Notes: a model not told the origin generated them from the letters alone. 39,450 bases of DNA from Cyanothece sp. BG0011 (GCF_003013815.1 NZ_PRLH01000055.1:1-39450); one strand, 5' to 3'. Numbered from the stretch's first letter, positions 15,392 through 25,756 are shown. Numbers and translations: made by a program.

Positions 15392-18300
15392 TTAATTAGT
15401 AACTCCCTCTAACTCTTCATCAGTTAATTCATATAAATTCCGTAATTTTTTTAAGGTTTCTTCTTCAGCATCCCAGAAACCTCTACCGTTTGCTTCAATC
15501 ATTCTTCCCACAATATTACGAAATGCTTCTGGGTTAGCTTTCCGTAATTTTTCGGCCATTTCTGGGTCTAAAGCGTAGGTTTGTGCCGCTTGATCATACA
15601 CCCAATTATCCTTAAAATCTGTTGTTCCTCCCCATCCTATTAATGCTGTCATCCGTTGGGAGACTTCATAGGCACCTCCTGAACCCTGGTTAACCATTGC
15701 TTCGGCCCATTTGGGATTGAGTAATTTTGTTCGATATTCTAACCTTAATAAGTCTTCTAATTTTCGGGGGTTAGTATCATTAGAAAAGCTTTCTACAAAA
15801 CTGGCTGTTACTTTTTTACCGCTTTTTTTTTCGGCCGCTAATTTTAATCCTCCTGTATTACCATAATATTCTTGAATATCCGTTAAACCGTATTCTACTG
15901 AGTCAATTTCTTGAACAATTCTTTCGCTAGTTTTTAATAGTTGATTTAAAATTTCGGGTCTTGCTTGTCCTTTATCTTTACGTCCATAACTAAAGGAATT
16001 TCTTTTTTCCCAAGTATTCGCTAATTCGTCGCCAGATTCCCAGTTTCCGTCAACAACTTGATCGTTGACTAAGGAGCCAAAATCGCCAGCAGGGTTAGAA
16101 AAGAGTCGCGCTGAGGCATTTTCTACGCCTTGCTCTTTTAACTGTAAATAGTGTTTACGAATAAAGTTTTTTTCGGGGTCTTCTTCTGCTTCTGCTGCTC
16201 GTCGGAATAAATCGTCTAAGAGTTCAATAATATTGACAAAGGTATCACGGAAAATACCTGATAAATTGGCTAAAACATCAATTCTTGGATGGCCTAATGT
16301 TTCTAACGGCTTCAACTCATATCTTACAATACGTCCAGTCCCTTCTTTTATAGGTTCTGCACCCACTAATTCTAATAAAATACCTAACGATTCACCCTTA
16401 GTTTTAATTGCGTCTAATCCCCACAATAAAACGGCAATGGTTTCGGGATATTTATCATGTTCTTCTAGATGTTGTTGTATGGTTTTCTTGGCAATTTCTC
16501 GGCCTCTCTCATAAGCAGCAGGAGACGGCATTCTATAAGGATCTAAGGCGTGTATATTTCGTCCTGTGGGTAAGACTCCTGTGCCATCTCTCAGTAAATC
16601 TCCCCCCGGTGCAGGGGCAATATATTCTCCATTTAAACCTCGTAATAGGTTAGTTAATTCTTCTGATGTTTGTTTCAGTAAATCTCTAATATAAATGGCT
16701 TCTTTTATCGTTTCATTTTTACCATTTGCTGACTCTAATATGTATTGTAAATCAGGTGACTCAGAGGTGATGGCTTTTCTCTCTTTATCGGTTAACTTCT
16801 CACCAAAATAAGCCTCTAGATAAGAATCTAGTTGTTCTTGATTAGGAATTTCACCGAGGGTATGTAAACCAGAAGAGAAGAGTCTTTGTTCTACAATTTG
16901 TAAGTATTCATAAACCTTGACAAAATACTCATTTAAAGCATTTTTACTAAACAATTTCGCATTTTCTACGGTAAAGTCAATGCCCAATTTTTTACCTTCT
17001 TCAAACTTACAATCAGCAGCTAAACCAGAGTCTACAATTTTTTGAACAATACCCTCCCTTAAAATCTCATTTTTATTGGGATCTTCTCGATATTCAGAAA
17101 TTAATTCTCGTAACGCCATCAATTCTTTATATAACCCTGCTCGTCCATAAGGGGGTACATTATGAGAAATTAAAACACCATAACCCCGACGTTTAGCTAA
17201 TATAGATTCTGAAGGATTATTAGCTGCATAGATATATAAGTTTGGGATATCTCCTAACAAAATATCTGACCAAGAATAGCCAGTATTTCCTAATGGTGAA
17301 CCTGGCAACCATTCAACGGTTCCGTGCATCCCAAAATGGACTACAGCATCGGCACCAAAATCATTTTGCAACCACTTATAAAAGGCTGCATATTGAGGGT
17401 GAGGGGTTAAATCTTTTTCAAACATCAACCGCATGGGATCGCCAGAAATACCTAATGGGGGTTGTACACCTATCCAGACATTTCCTAATTGAATACCCCC
17501 GATTTGATATTCATCTCCATAGGTTTTTATTCCTGTTTCTGTTAATGATTTCCACTGCTTTTCAATACGAGTGATTAATAGGTATCCTAACCATTCTTCT
17601 AATTTTCTTACATTAACGGTTGTCTTCCCATTCTTATTATCATTCAGTGTAATAATGGCTTCATCTGCTTCTTTAACTTGATTAATAATTATTTCCCCAT
17701 CTTCAGGTAATTCTCCCACGTTGTAACCTTGTTTTTCTAATTCCTGTAATAATTTACGTAAGCTACGGGGAACATTTAATAAAGCGGCAGTTCCTGTTGC
17801 GCCGTAACCGGGAGGAAACCCATATAAAATGATAGCGATTTTGCGATCTTTGGTTTCACTTTTCCGTAAATTAATCCATTTTTTGAGTCTTCCTGTTAAT
17901 CGTTTTACTCGCTCAGGAATAATATAAATATCATTACCCACTAAACCCCCTAACGGTACAGTGTCAATAGCACCATCTAACTCAGGAAGGGAATATAAGA
18001 CTACACTTTGTAATCCTCCTATACCTTGTCGTGTCCAAGAATAAATATCTTGAATCAACAGAGGTGCAGCAATAATATAGGGAATATTTTTGGCTGTTAA
18101 AATACGTTTCGCTACCTCAACTTGTCGCCCTGCTTCCATCGAACCGGCTGGACCACCGACTAAAGGAAAGCCTATGGTAGAGACAATAGCATCGACTTCA
18201 ATGGCATCTTTTGATAAAGAACGAATTTCTATATTCCCTAAGTTTCGCTGTTGGGTTTCATAAGCAGTGGTTAACCAGTCTCTGACAATAACATGACCTT

Positions 18301-19114
18301 CTACTCCATTGATAAAAATGGGAACAGGGGTTAACCCTTGTTGTTCAAAGAAACGAATTAACTGGGGAATATAAGGCTGTTTAGTAATAACGTGCTTACG
18401 GTATAAAAGAATAGCAACCAGAGGGTTATCCAAAGATTTTTCTTGTTGATACCAGTTTAAATAGTCACGAGGAGAAGTAAAGTAACTATCATAGTTTGGA
18501 TGAAGTAAACCCATGTTAGGGGTTTCAATGGGTTCGGGAATTTCTCCTACTTCGATGTCTAAATATTTTTCTGCTATTGTCCAACACATAGCTGCAAAGT
18601 TTTCTGTTCCCCCTGCATTCCAATAGCCATATATAATTAACCAGTTGCGTAAATCTTGTACTTTTTTTGCTGGAATAAATTTTAATAATTTAGGTCCTGT
18701 TTTCAAGAAACTTAAATAACCGGCCAGCTTATCTTCTTCTTTTCCACTTGAAAATTTACTTAAAATAAATTTGATAGGTTTGGGCATTCCTTTTGGTTTT
18801 TCCTCAATGACAAATTTTCCTAAGCGCGTCAAACTCATTAATTCTAAAGCTGACTCGAAAACTAACCGAATGGGAACGTTTTGTACTCTTTCTTTTAACC
18901 AAATGACTTGGTCATAATCAAAGATTAAACTAGCAAAAAAGACCTCTGCATCCTGAAGAGCATTCTCAATAATTTCTGGTTCTTGAGAAAGACTGCGATC
19001 GCTAAATATTTTTATATCCAACTTCTGACACCGTGACTGCGCTAACTGTGCAGCTTGTCGGTACAAGTCGAGATTAAATGATTCAAACCCAGTAATAACA
19101 ACGATGCTTGGCAT
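15392..19114 (-). CDS. bchH: Magnesium chelatase subunit H / CobN family large subunit
   Basis: 1240-residue porphyrin-binding subunit of the class I chelatase family; with the ATPase subunits (ChlI/ChlD type) it inserts Mg or Co into a tetrapyrrole. The N-terminal DUF3479-like domain (MPSIVVITGFESFNLDLYRQ, AEVFFASLIFDYDQV, LELMSLTRLGKF) is the BchH/ChlH type. The CobN/Mg-chelatase core follows, with VHFGMHGTVEWLPGSPLG, NLYIYAANNPSESILAKRRG, PPYGRAGLYKELMAL and, later, TGRNIHALDPYRMPSP. It is about 90 residues shorter than the usual cyanobacterial ChlH (near 1330), so I think it is the second H-like paralogue, the kind also labelled cobN. Whether it serves chlorophyll or cobalamin is open. 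It is not in an operon with chlI or chlD; its upstream neighbours are a defence-like cassette. Confidence 0.85.
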   Translation of the reverse strand: MPSIVVITGFESFNLDLYRQAAQLAQSRCQKLDIKIFSDRSLSQEPEIIENALQDAEVFFASLIFDYDQVIWLKERVQNVPIRLVFESALELMSLTRLGKFVIEEKPKGMPKPIKFILSKFSSGKEEDKLAGYLSFLKTGPKLLKFIPAKKVQDLRNWLIIYGYWNAGGTENFAAMCWTIAEKYLDIEVGEIPEPIETPNMGLLHPNYDSYFTSPRDYLNWYQQEKSLDNPLVAILLYRKHVITKQPYIPQLIRFFEQQGLTPVPIFINGVEGHVIVRDWLTTAYETQQRNLGNIEIRSLSKDAIEVDAIVSTIGFPLVGGPAGSMEAGRQVEVAKRILTAKNIPYIIAAPLLIQDIYSWTRQGIGGLQSVVLYSLPELDGAIDTVPLGGLVGNDIYIIPERVKRLTGRLKKWINLRKSETKDRKIAIILYGFPPGYGATGTAALLNVPRSLRKLLQELEKQGYNVGELPEDGEIIINQVKEADEAIITLNDNKNGKTTVNVRKLEEWLGYLLITRIEKQWKSLTETGIKTYGDEYQIGGIQLGNVWIGVQPPLGISGDPMRLMFEKDLTPHPQYAAFYKWLQNDFGADAVVHFGMHGTVEWLPGSPLGNTGYSWSDILLGDIPNLYIYAANNPSESILAKRRGYGVLISHNVPPYGRAGLYKELMALRELISEYREDPNKNEILREGIVQKIVDSGLAADCKFEEGKKLGIDFTVENAKLFSKNALNEYFVKVYEYLQIVEQRLFSSGLHTLGEIPNQEQLDSYLEAYFGEKLTDKERKAITSESPDLQYILESANGKNETIKEAIYIRDLLKQTSEELTNLLRGLNGEYIAPAPGGDLLRDGTGVLPTGRNIHALDPYRMPSPAAYERGREIAKKTIQQHLEEHDKYPETIAVLLWGLDAIKTKGESLGILLELVGAEPIKEGTGRIVRYELKPLETLGHPRIDVLANLSGIFRDTFVNIIELLDDLFRRAAEAEEDPEKNFIRKHYLQLKEQGVENASARLFSNPAGDFGSLVNDQVVDGNWESGDELANTWEKRNSFSYGRKDKGQARPEILNQLLKTSERIVQEIDSVEYGLTDIQEYYGNTGGLKLAAEKKSGKKVTASFVESFSNDTNPRKLEDLLRLEYRTKLLNPKWAEAMVNQGSGGAYEVSQRMTALIGWGGTTDFKDNWVYDQAAQTYALDPEMAEKLRKANPEAFRNIVGRMIEANGRGFWDAEEETLKKLRNLYELTDEELEGVTN

Positions 19115-19314
19115 ATCCCTAACCCGTGAAGTTTTGTTACAGCCTTATTTATATTATAAAGGTTTATCATTGTACTGGGATTTTTGAACATCTAAAAATA
19201 TGTCAATAGTTATATTAATATCACGATTTATTGAATTACAATATGTTGAGTACCGACGAATTTCGTATTAAAAGATAGATTTCCATCTTCTAACATTTTA
19301 GACTCATATAATAA

Positions 19315-20430
19315 TTAAATACGCATTGGAGGATCTGCAAAACCCCAATTTAGCATAAACTGTCCAATATTTTCCCATTCAGAACGTAAAGAGTCTTCAA
19401 CCATAGAGGTGATTTTAGACGGTGATTGAGTATTGAGATAGGTAATGGTATTTTCTAGGATGTTTTCACCAAAACCTAATGAAATTTTACAATTACATGA
19501 CTGTTCATTCGTACAAGACCAATTTTTGTAACACCATTCATCAATATTATTAATATATTTATCTAGTTTATCATTCCAAAAATTTTTGACTGAAATCGTT
19601 TCTTTAACTATTTTTTTAAGTTGTGTTCCTTCTTTGATATCTAAAAACTGTCGTATTTCTATTACTGAACTGTTTTCAATTTCTTCTAATTGCTTAAAAG
19701 CGTTTTCTCTATCTTTATTGTTAGATATAAGTTCAGATAAAATTAAAAGAGGGATTAAGTTTTCAAGTTCACGAACAGGGAGAATATAAAGTTGTGTTAT
19801 AAGGGAAGCATTATCATCTTTTTGTTTAACTTTTTTAGCAGTAGAACCTAAACTACTCTCAGGAGATAACTTATCACTGTCAACAATACAAATACAAAAC
19901 CTTTTTTTCTTATTTTGAATGTTATCATATACAGTTGCTATTGTATTTCCTCCTCCTAACCTAGATTCAAAATTTAGTTTAATATTTATGTTATTCCACT
20001 TACAAAAAGTTTTACCAATTATCTTATAAAAATTAGTATCTTGTAAATTTTCACATAACAGTATCGATTTTTGTATGGTTTCTGAATCATTAAAAAAAGT
20101 GTAAGGCAATTGAATAATATCTTTTCCTGAATGAGAATTTATTTTATTGACTTCACATGGATTAATGATTTCAATATATTTCGAGACATGGTAAAGATAA
20201 GCTTTAAATTTACTTCTATCATTTAATATTCTATTATAGACATTTTTTGCATTTTTAGATAAATCTGAACACTTAGTAATTATTTTTAAAGTGTTTAAAT
20301 CTGCAATTATTGAATGTTTTCCTTCACGTCTTGCAGTGGCTAAATTTTCAAGAGTCAGAATAAGATCATCAGGCCATGAATGAGAATCTTTAATATCTTT
20401 AATAACAGAACTATCAATTTTAATTAACAT
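19315..20430 (-). CDS. TOPRIM-like protein, second gene of ATPase/TOPRIM cassette
   Basis: 371 residues, no family recognised with certainty. The middle looks like a TOPRIM/DUF4435-type nuclease core: SILLCENLQDTNFYKIIGKT (Glu127 and Asp131, the E-x-x-x-D opening), SRLGGGNTIATVYDN, then FCICIVDSDKLSPESSLGST (Asp184-x-Asp186) and LYILPVRELENLIPLLIL (the R-E-x-E-N block around 220-224). The N-terminal 110 residues are helical and lysine-rich; a Cys cluster CYKNWSCTNEQSCNCK lies further on, perhaps metal-binding. ATG 20430 follows the ATPase stop by one base, so the genes are translationally coupled; a TTG at 20451 is the alternative. The pairing resembles AriA-AriB (PARIS) and split OLD systems. 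A nuclease or effector role is inferred. Confidence 0.68.
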   Translation of the reverse strand: MLIKIDSSVIKDIKDSHSWPDDLILTLENLATARREGKHSIIADLNTLKIITKCSDLSKNAKNVYNRILNDRSKFKAYLYHVSKYIEIINPCEVNKINSHSGKDIIQLPYTFFNDSETIQKSILLCENLQDTNFYKIIGKTFCKWNNINIKLNFESRLGGGNTIATVYDNIQNKKKRFCICIVDSDKLSPESSLGSTAKKVKQKDDNASLITQLYILPVRELENLIPLLILSELISNNKDRENAFKQLEEIENSSVIEIRQFLDIKEGTQLKKIVKETISVKNFWNDKLDKYINNIDEWCYKNWSCTNEQSCNCKISLGFGENILENTITYLNTQSPSKITSMVEDSLRSEWENIGQFMLNWGFADPPMRI

Positions 20431-20431
20431 A

Positions 20432-22045
20432 TTAAAGAAGATCCATATCAAAAAATCCTAATGGCCAATTCTCGCTTAAATATCCCTCAGAATCAAATTG
20501 ACTTGTCGTGACTTTTATCTCTTTAGATTGATCCAATTTATCAAATAAGACGATATTAATATCTTCTGGTGAAATGCGTTCTTCTGCAACCAGATATCCT
20601 AATTTATTAATTAGCACTTCGCTATGAGTTTCAATGACTAAACGTAAGTCAATCCCTCGTTTTTTTGCTGCTTCAATTGATTTAACAAATACTTCAGCTA
20701 AAACCCCTTGTAAACGAGGATGTAAATGTAATTCAGGTTGTTCAATTGCGAAAACAATAGGACTATCACATAGTAAACGACGAGTAGATATTCTGGATGA
20801 AACCTTAGTAAACTCACTCAGAAACCATAACTGAGTAATAATAGGTAAAATTTGAGAAAACCCAAATCCTGTATCAGCAACATTAAAAGATTCTTGAGAA
20901 TTTATAGAAGAACGTATTTCTAGAGAAATTAATCCACGACTGGGTTTTATTAAAGTTTCAAATCCAAAATTATTAAGCGTCCATTTCCCAAATCTCTGCT
21001 GTTCCGGTTTAGTTAAATTTCGTAAAAACATAGGTAAATTAACCCCTTGATAATCCACTTCATCTACTGCTAAATCTTGTGTTCTATAGTAACGCTCTGC
21101 TGTTGCTCTTACTGGTCCCATATAACTAATTTTAGTAGAAAAATCTCCCAATAAAGTATCGCACTGTTCTAGTAACCAAGGAACTGAATTGGCAATAATC
21201 AGATCCCGAAATTCTAGAAAATCTTTAGCATCTAAAGTCCAAGAATCAACTTTTTTTTTCCATGATTTTGTAACATTATTATTTTTTATCTCTTCTAGCA
21301 TACTTTCTGAATATCCAATCCTGAATGAAGATACCATTCTCAAAATTGTTTCTTCTGATGTGGAATGGTGTGCCTTTTTTTTTGTCTTCTCAAACAGTTT
21401 ATTAAATAGTCTTTGAAAAGCAAATCTTCTACGGCTTATCATATAAAAGCTCATTTTTGTCATTAAGATTGGTTCATCAGCTTGATTATTTGTTAGTTCT
21501 CTAATTTGTGGTAATATTGCCTTTTGTCCTAGTTGCGAAACCACATAATTATCACCAAAATTTTTCAAAATATCTAAAGAATTAACCTTAAAATTGGATA
21601 CTTTATCGTTTTTATCTATCTCGATGTCAATTTTTGAATCAGCAAAAGTTACCAATAGTCTATGAGTCTTAGTAATTAGCTGTTTTCTATCTTCTGAAAG
21701 ATTTAGCTTTATAGAAATATATAATGGCTGTTCTGTTAATAAGAGTCGTTCCCGTTCCACAAATCTACGGTCAGTGGATGCAATTTCAAATTTAAACTCT
21801 AAACAAATATCCTCTTGAGAATTCTTTTGACGAGCATCTTCATAGTTACCAAAATCCACTAACCGACCATTCCATAAAACCGGTCCAATGGTTCTAGACT
21901 CTACACTTTGTTTAAGCAAGGGAAAGAAACGCAAAAAGGTACTTTTACCGGAACTATTTTCACCCACAAGTACCGTAATGGGTTTAATTTTAACTTCCCC
22001 TGTATCTGATAAACAACGTAATCTTTGTAGTCGAATAGAATCCAT
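20432..22045 (-). CDS. AAA ATPase, DUF3696/OLD-like, first gene of ATPase/TOPRIM cassette
   Basis: 537-residue ABC/SMC-type ATPase of the AAA_15/AAA_21 class used by anti-phage systems. Seen: SIRLQRLRCLSDTGEVKIKP, Walker A GENSSGKST (28-36), the linker block SYMGPVRATAERYYRT, the signature-like NVADTGFGFSQILPIITQL, Walker B with IVFAIEQPELHLHPRLQ, the D-loop region VIETHSEVLINKLG with the conserved His, and a C-terminus (SEGYLSENWPLGFFDMDLL) of the DUF3696 type. There is no nuclease domain; the TOPRIM-like protein one base downstream would supply it. ATG 22045 is preferred to a TTG at 22078. The clpC terminator lies between clpC and this gene, so it should have its own promoter or depend on read-through. 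Confidence 0.85.
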   Translation of the reverse strand: MDSIRLQRLRCLSDTGEVKIKPITVLVGENSSGKSTFLRFFPLLKQSVESRTIGPVLWNGRLVDFGNYEDARQKNSQEDICLEFKFEIASTDRRFVERERLLLTEQPLYISIKLNLSEDRKQLITKTHRLLVTFADSKIDIEIDKNDKVSNFKVNSLDILKNFGDNYVVSQLGQKAILPQIRELTNNQADEPILMTKMSFYMISRRRFAFQRLFNKLFEKTKKKAHHSTSEETILRMVSSFRIGYSESMLEEIKNNNVTKSWKKKVDSWTLDAKDFLEFRDLIIANSVPWLLEQCDTLLGDFSTKISYMGPVRATAERYYRTQDLAVDEVDYQGVNLPMFLRNLTKPEQQRFGKWTLNNFGFETLIKPSRGLISLEIRSSINSQESFNVADTGFGFSQILPIITQLWFLSEFTKVSSRISTRRLLCDSPIVFAIEQPELHLHPRLQGVLAEVFVKSIEAAKKRGIDLRLVIETHSEVLINKLGYLVAEERISPEDINIVLFDKLDQSKEIKVTTSQFDSEGYLSENWPLGFFDMDLL

Positions 22046-22079
22046 AGTTTTGTGGTAATTATTTACTACTCTATTCAAG

Positions 22080-22111
22080 AAAAAACGGCAGAAGGGCGAA
22101 ACTTCTACCGT
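22080..22111 (-). terminator. Rho-independent terminator of clpC
   Basis: On the minus strand ACGGTAGAAG, loop TTTCGCC, CTTCTGCCGT, then six T (plus-strand A run 22080-22085). One mismatch in a 10-bp stem. It is 25 bases past the clpC stop and ahead of the ATPase start. Confidence 0.8.
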
Positions 22112-22135
22112 TGCTTGAGGGTTAAATCTTAATAG

Positions 22136-24604
22136 TTACGAGTCAGTGGCTTTCGCTAAAACCGGTTGGGTATCACCCGAAACCACTTTAACTTTGCCGT
22201 CTTCGCCGATATCGACCACTGCAACATCCCCTTCGCCAACTCGTCCGGAAAGAATCTCTTCAGCGAGAACATCCTCTAGAAGACGCATAATGGCACGACG
22301 TAAGGGTCTTGCACCATAAGCGGGGTTATACCCTTCTTCTACTAAGCGTTCCTTGAATTTATCGGTAACTTGTAAGGTAATCTCTTTTTCAGTTAACCGT
22401 GCAAACACTTCCTTGAGGAGAATCTCGGAAATTTCCTTGACCTCTTCCTTGTTCAACTGACGGAAGACGATAATTTCATCGAGTCGGTTGAGGAACTCAG
22501 GACGGAAGTATTGCTTCAATTCTTCGTTCACGAGGTTACGAATACGATTGTACTGTGCCTCATTTTGGTCGTCTTCAAACTCAAATCCGAGGCCACCGCC
22601 ACCCTTCTCAATGACCTTAGAACCGATGTTAGAGGTCATAATCAATAAGGTGTTCTTAAAGTCCACCGTACGCCCTTTAGCGTCCGTTAAACGACCGTCT
22701 TCTAAGATTTGTAGAAGCATATTGAAGACATCGGGGTGTGCTTTTTCAATTTCATCGAATAGCACTACGGTGTAGGGACGACGACGAACTGCTTCGGTGA
22801 GTTGTCCCCCTTCGTTATATCCCACGTATCCTGGAGGAGAACCGATTAACTTAGACACGGTATGACGTTCCATGAATTCGGACATATCCAGACGAATCAT
22901 GGCATCTTCTGACCCGAAGAAGTACGCTGCTAAGGCTTTGGTTAACTCGGTTTTACCCACACCAGTCGGTCCAGAGAAGACGAAACTAGCAATAGGACGG
23001 TTGGGGTTCTTTAAGCCAACTCTTGCCCGACGAATCGCCCTAGAAACCGCTTTAACGGCATCTTCTTGACCGATTAAACGTTGATGTAGGGTGTCTTCCA
23101 TGTGCAGAAGTTTTTCAGATTCGGTTTCCGTCAACTTGTTCACAGGAACCCCAGTCCAAGAAGCCACAATGTGGGCGATTTCTTCGGAATCTACAAACGG
23201 TTCGTCGTTTTCTCCTTCTCCTTTCTTAGCAGAGGAAATAGAACGAATTTGCTCCTTAATATCCATTTCTTGATCTCGCAATTCTCCAGCGCGATCAAAG
23301 TCTTGGGAGCGAACGGCATCATCTTTTTGCTTCAAGATGGTGCGTAGTTCTTTGTCTAGTTCCTTGGCTGCAGGAGGCAGTTGAGAATTGATTAAACGAA
23401 CCCGTGATCCAGCTTCATCGATTAAGTCAATGGCCTTATCAGGGAGATAACGGTCAGAAATGTAACGATCTGACAATTTGGCCGCTGCTTCTAAAGCTTC
23501 ATCTAAGATTTTCAGCTTATGATGCTGCTCGTAGCGTTCTCTGAGTCCGTAGAGAATTTCGATGGTTTCTTCTACGGAGGGTTCCCCTACCATGACGGGT
23601 TGGAAACGACGTTCTAGGGCTGCATCCCGTTCGATGTGCTTACGATATTCATCGAGGGTAGTGGCCCCAATACATTGTAATTCGCCCCGTGCTAAGGCTG
23701 GTTTGAGAATGTTGGCAGCGTCGATCGCCCCTTCTGCTGCACCGGCACCGATAAGGGTATGAACTTCGTCAATAACAAGAATAACGTTTCCTGCTTGACG
23801 AATTTCGTCCATAATCTTCTTGAGTCGTTCTTCAAATTCCCCACGGTACTTGGTTCCTGCAACCAATAGACCGATATCGAGGGTAACCACTCGTTTTTCT
23901 TCGAGGATGTCAGGAATATCCTTGTTAGCGATGCGTTGGGCTAACCCTTCTGCGATCGCTGTTTTACCGACACCGGGTTCTCCAATGAGAACGGGGTTAT
24001 TTTTGGTACGACGGCCCAGAATTTGGATCACCCGTTCGATTTCTTTTTGTCGTCCGACAACGGGATCAAGTTGCCCATCGGCGGCCAACTGAGTTAAATT
24101 GGAACCGAATTCGTCTAAAGTAGGGGTTTTGGTGCGTCCTGGTGTGCCACCGCCGGCGGCCACCTCTGCCGTTTCCCCTAATTGGCGAATGACTTGGGTT
24201 CTGACTTTGGAGAGGTCGACCCCGAGGTTTTCGAGAACCCTGGCCGCGACTCCTTCCCCTTCTCTAATTAAACCTAAGAGAAGGTGTTCAGTCCCGATGT
24301 AGTTGTGTCCTAATTGTCTGGCTTCCTCTAAGGAGAGTTCCAGCACTCGTTTTGCTCTTGGGGTAAAAGGAATTTCAACGGCGACAAACCCTGAACCGCG
24401 GCCAATGATTTTCTCAACTTCAATACGAGCATCTTTTAGGTTAACCCCCATTGATTTGAGAACTTTGGCAGCGACTCCGGTTCCTTCACCGATGAGGCCA
24501 AGAAGAATTTGTTCGGTCCCGACAAAGTTGTGGCCGAGCCGACGAGCTTCTTCTTGCGCCAGCATTATTACCTTGATAGCTTTTTCTGTAAAGCGTTCAA
24601 ACAT
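22136..24604 (-). CDS. clpC: ATP-dependent Clp protease ATP-binding subunit ClpC
   Basis: Hsp100 unfoldase that feeds substrates to the ClpP/ClpR protease; essential in cyanobacteria and plastids. The 822-residue protein has two N-terminal Clp repeats ([20 protein letters not shown] and [20 protein letters not shown]), the first AAA+ module with GEPGVGKT at 208-215, a middle coiled region with a UVR motif ([20 protein letters not shown]), and a second AAA+ module with [11 protein letters not shown] and GSPPGYVGY. The C-terminal module has the ClpP-docking loop region and ends in the D2 small domain. Length and all nucleotide motifs are normal. It is monocistronic, with its own terminator; hisG lies upstream on the same strand, 171 bases away. 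Confidence 0.98.
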   Translation of the reverse strand: MFERFTEKAIKVIMLAQEEARRLGHNFVGTEQILLGLIGEGTGVAAKVLKSMGVNLKDARIEVEKIIGRGSGFVAVEIPFTPRAKRVLELSLEEARQLGHNYIGTEHLLLGLIREGEGVAARVLENLGVDLSKVRTQVIRQLGETAEVAAGGGTPGRTKTPTLDEFGSNLTQLAADGQLDPVVGRQKEIERVIQILGRRTKNNPVLIGEPGVGKTAIAEGLAQRIANKDIPDILEEKRVVTLDIGLLVAGTKYRGEFEERLKKIMDEIRQAGNVILVIDEVHTLIGAGAAEGAIDAANILKPALARGELQCIGATTLDEYRKHIERDAALERRFQPVMVGEPSVEETIEILYGLRERYEQHHKLKILDEALEAAAKLSDRYISDRYLPDKAIDLIDEAGSRVRLINSQLPPAAKELDKELRTILKQKDDAVRSQDFDRAGELRDQEMDIKEQIRSISSAKKGEGENDEPFVDSEEIAHIVASWTGVPVNKLTETESEKLLHMEDTLHQRLIGQEDAVKAVSRAIRRARVGLKNPNRPIASFVFSGPTGVGKTELTKALAAYFFGSEDAMIRLDMSEFMERHTVSKLIGSPPGYVGYNEGGQLTEAVRRRPYTVVLFDEIEKAHPDVFNMLLQILEDGRLTDAKGRTVDFKNTLLIMTSNIGSKVIEKGGGGLGFEFEDDQNEAQYNRIRNLVNEELKQYFRPEFLNRLDEIIVFRQLNKEEVKEISEILLKEVFARLTEKEITLQVTDKFKERLVEEGYNPAYGARPLRRAIMRLLEDVLAEEILSGRVGEGDVAVVDIGEDGKVKVVSGDTQPVLAKATDS

Positions 24605-24775
24605 ATCTTTATTAATCCATCACCTGCTGCTTGCCCTTGTAAGCTGATTCTAACACAGCTTTTTTGTCATTATTATTAATGTAGGATTTTGTAGCATTCA
24701 CTACGGTTTGTCGGTTTTTAGTTGAATTTTTGTGTCTTTGTTCCTCCATTAATAATATTCTAGGGTCAATTGTTT

Positions 24776-25417
24776 TTATGATTTTGACACAGAATTTTTG
24801 ATTTGTTCGCCTAAATCATTAAGATTATCTAAATTTAACCGATAACTTAGGGGATGAGCAATGAGGCGAGCCGTACTTTGGAATAGGGTATCCACCTCCA
24901 CTAGGCCATTTTCTTTGAGAGTGCGGCCTGTGGAGACTAAATCGACGATCGCTTCTGACATTCCGGTAATCGGACCCAGTTCAACCGAACCATAAAGGGG
25001 GATAATCTCTACCGGTAAATCTAGCTTTTGAAAATATGTTTTAGCACAGTTTACAAATTTTGAGGCAACTTTTCCATTGGGGGGTAATTCTGCGGGGGTT
25101 TGGTAGGGACTGGTTTTGGGAACAGCTACGGACATCCGACACCCACCAAAATTTAAGTCGGCGAGATGGGCAACGTCTGGGCTTTTTTCTAATAGTAAAT
25201 CGTAGCCAACTATACCGAGTTGTGCTTGTCCATATTCGACGTAAACGGGTACATCGGTGGCTCTGACTAATAAACCTTTGGCTCTATTAGTAGGATCAGT
25301 TATTTGTAGTTGACGGTTTTTGGAGTCTAAAAAAGCACTAAAATCTAATCCAATGCGTTTAAACAGTTCGATGGAATCTGATAATAATGCCCCTTTGGGT
25401 AATGCGATGGTAATCAT
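24776..25417 (-). CDS. hisG: ATP phosphoribosyltransferase, short form
   Basis: First step of histidine synthesis: ATP plus PRPP gives phosphoribosyl-ATP. The 213-residue product is the short HisG(S) form, lacking the C-terminal regulatory ACT-like domain, and so should need HisZ as partner for activity and feedback control; hisZ is not in this window. Family marks: [20 protein letters not shown] at the start, [44 protein letters not shown] and the PRPP loop [16 protein letters not shown] with the following [11 protein letters not shown]. It is isolated from other his genes, as usual in cyanobacteria. ATG 25417 gives the expected N-terminus. Confidence 0.96.
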   Translation of the reverse strand: MITIALPKGALLSDSIELFKRIGLDFSAFLDSKNRQLQITDPTNRAKGLLVRATDVPVYVEYGQAQLGIVGYDLLLEKSPDVAHLADLNFGGCRMSVAVPKTSPYQTPAELPPNGKVASKFVNCAKTYFQKLDLPVEIIPLYGSVELGPITGMSEAIVDLVSTGRTLKENGLVEVDTLFQSTARLIAHPLSYRLNLDNLNDLGEQIKNSVSKS

Positions 25418-25500
25418 TATTGATAGTTTCTAGGACTATCTGTTATTTTATAACAATTTCTATTCACTAAAACTTAATGGTACACAATAGAATGGCATTG

Positions 25501-25599
25501 ATGTCTGAAATCAATCTGTTTTTTTCTGAAGAATTTAAATAAAGAATTCGTACACTTGCAAAACGTTATCGTAATATTTGTAAGCACTTAAAATCTTAG
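25501..25599 (+). pseudogene. RelE/ParE-family toxin fragment
   Basis: From ATG 25501 the frame reads MSEINLFFSEEFK, then TAA (25540-25542), then RIRTLAKRYRNICKHLKS and TAG. That is the first third of a RelE/ParE-type toxin, whose members often begin with FSxxFxRxxRTLAKRYRxIxxDL. The TAA replaces what would be a Lys or Arg codon, and the rest of the toxin is absent. It is a dead remnant of a type II toxin-antitoxin system; the antitoxin gene is not visible upstream. Confidence 0.6.
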
Positions 25600-25756
25600 T
25601 TGATAATTATTCTATTACTTGCTGTTCATTGGTTTGACTATTGGGAAGTTTAGACAGCAATAGAAGTAATAAAATTTGCACAAGGATATATAATGTGTAG
25701 TTGACTATTGGAGAAAAAATAATTGGTATCAAAACTCCTTCTAAATAGTTGAAGTT

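Noticed and set aside
22080-22111. Promoter or operator of the ATPase/TOPRIM cassette
   Set aside because: The hairpin is followed by a T run in the direction of clpC transcription, so it is better explained as the clpC terminator.
22488-24647. Several plus-strand frames of 60-114 codons opposite clpC
   Set aside because: All are mirror images of a highly conserved GC-richer gene; no motif or ribosome site.
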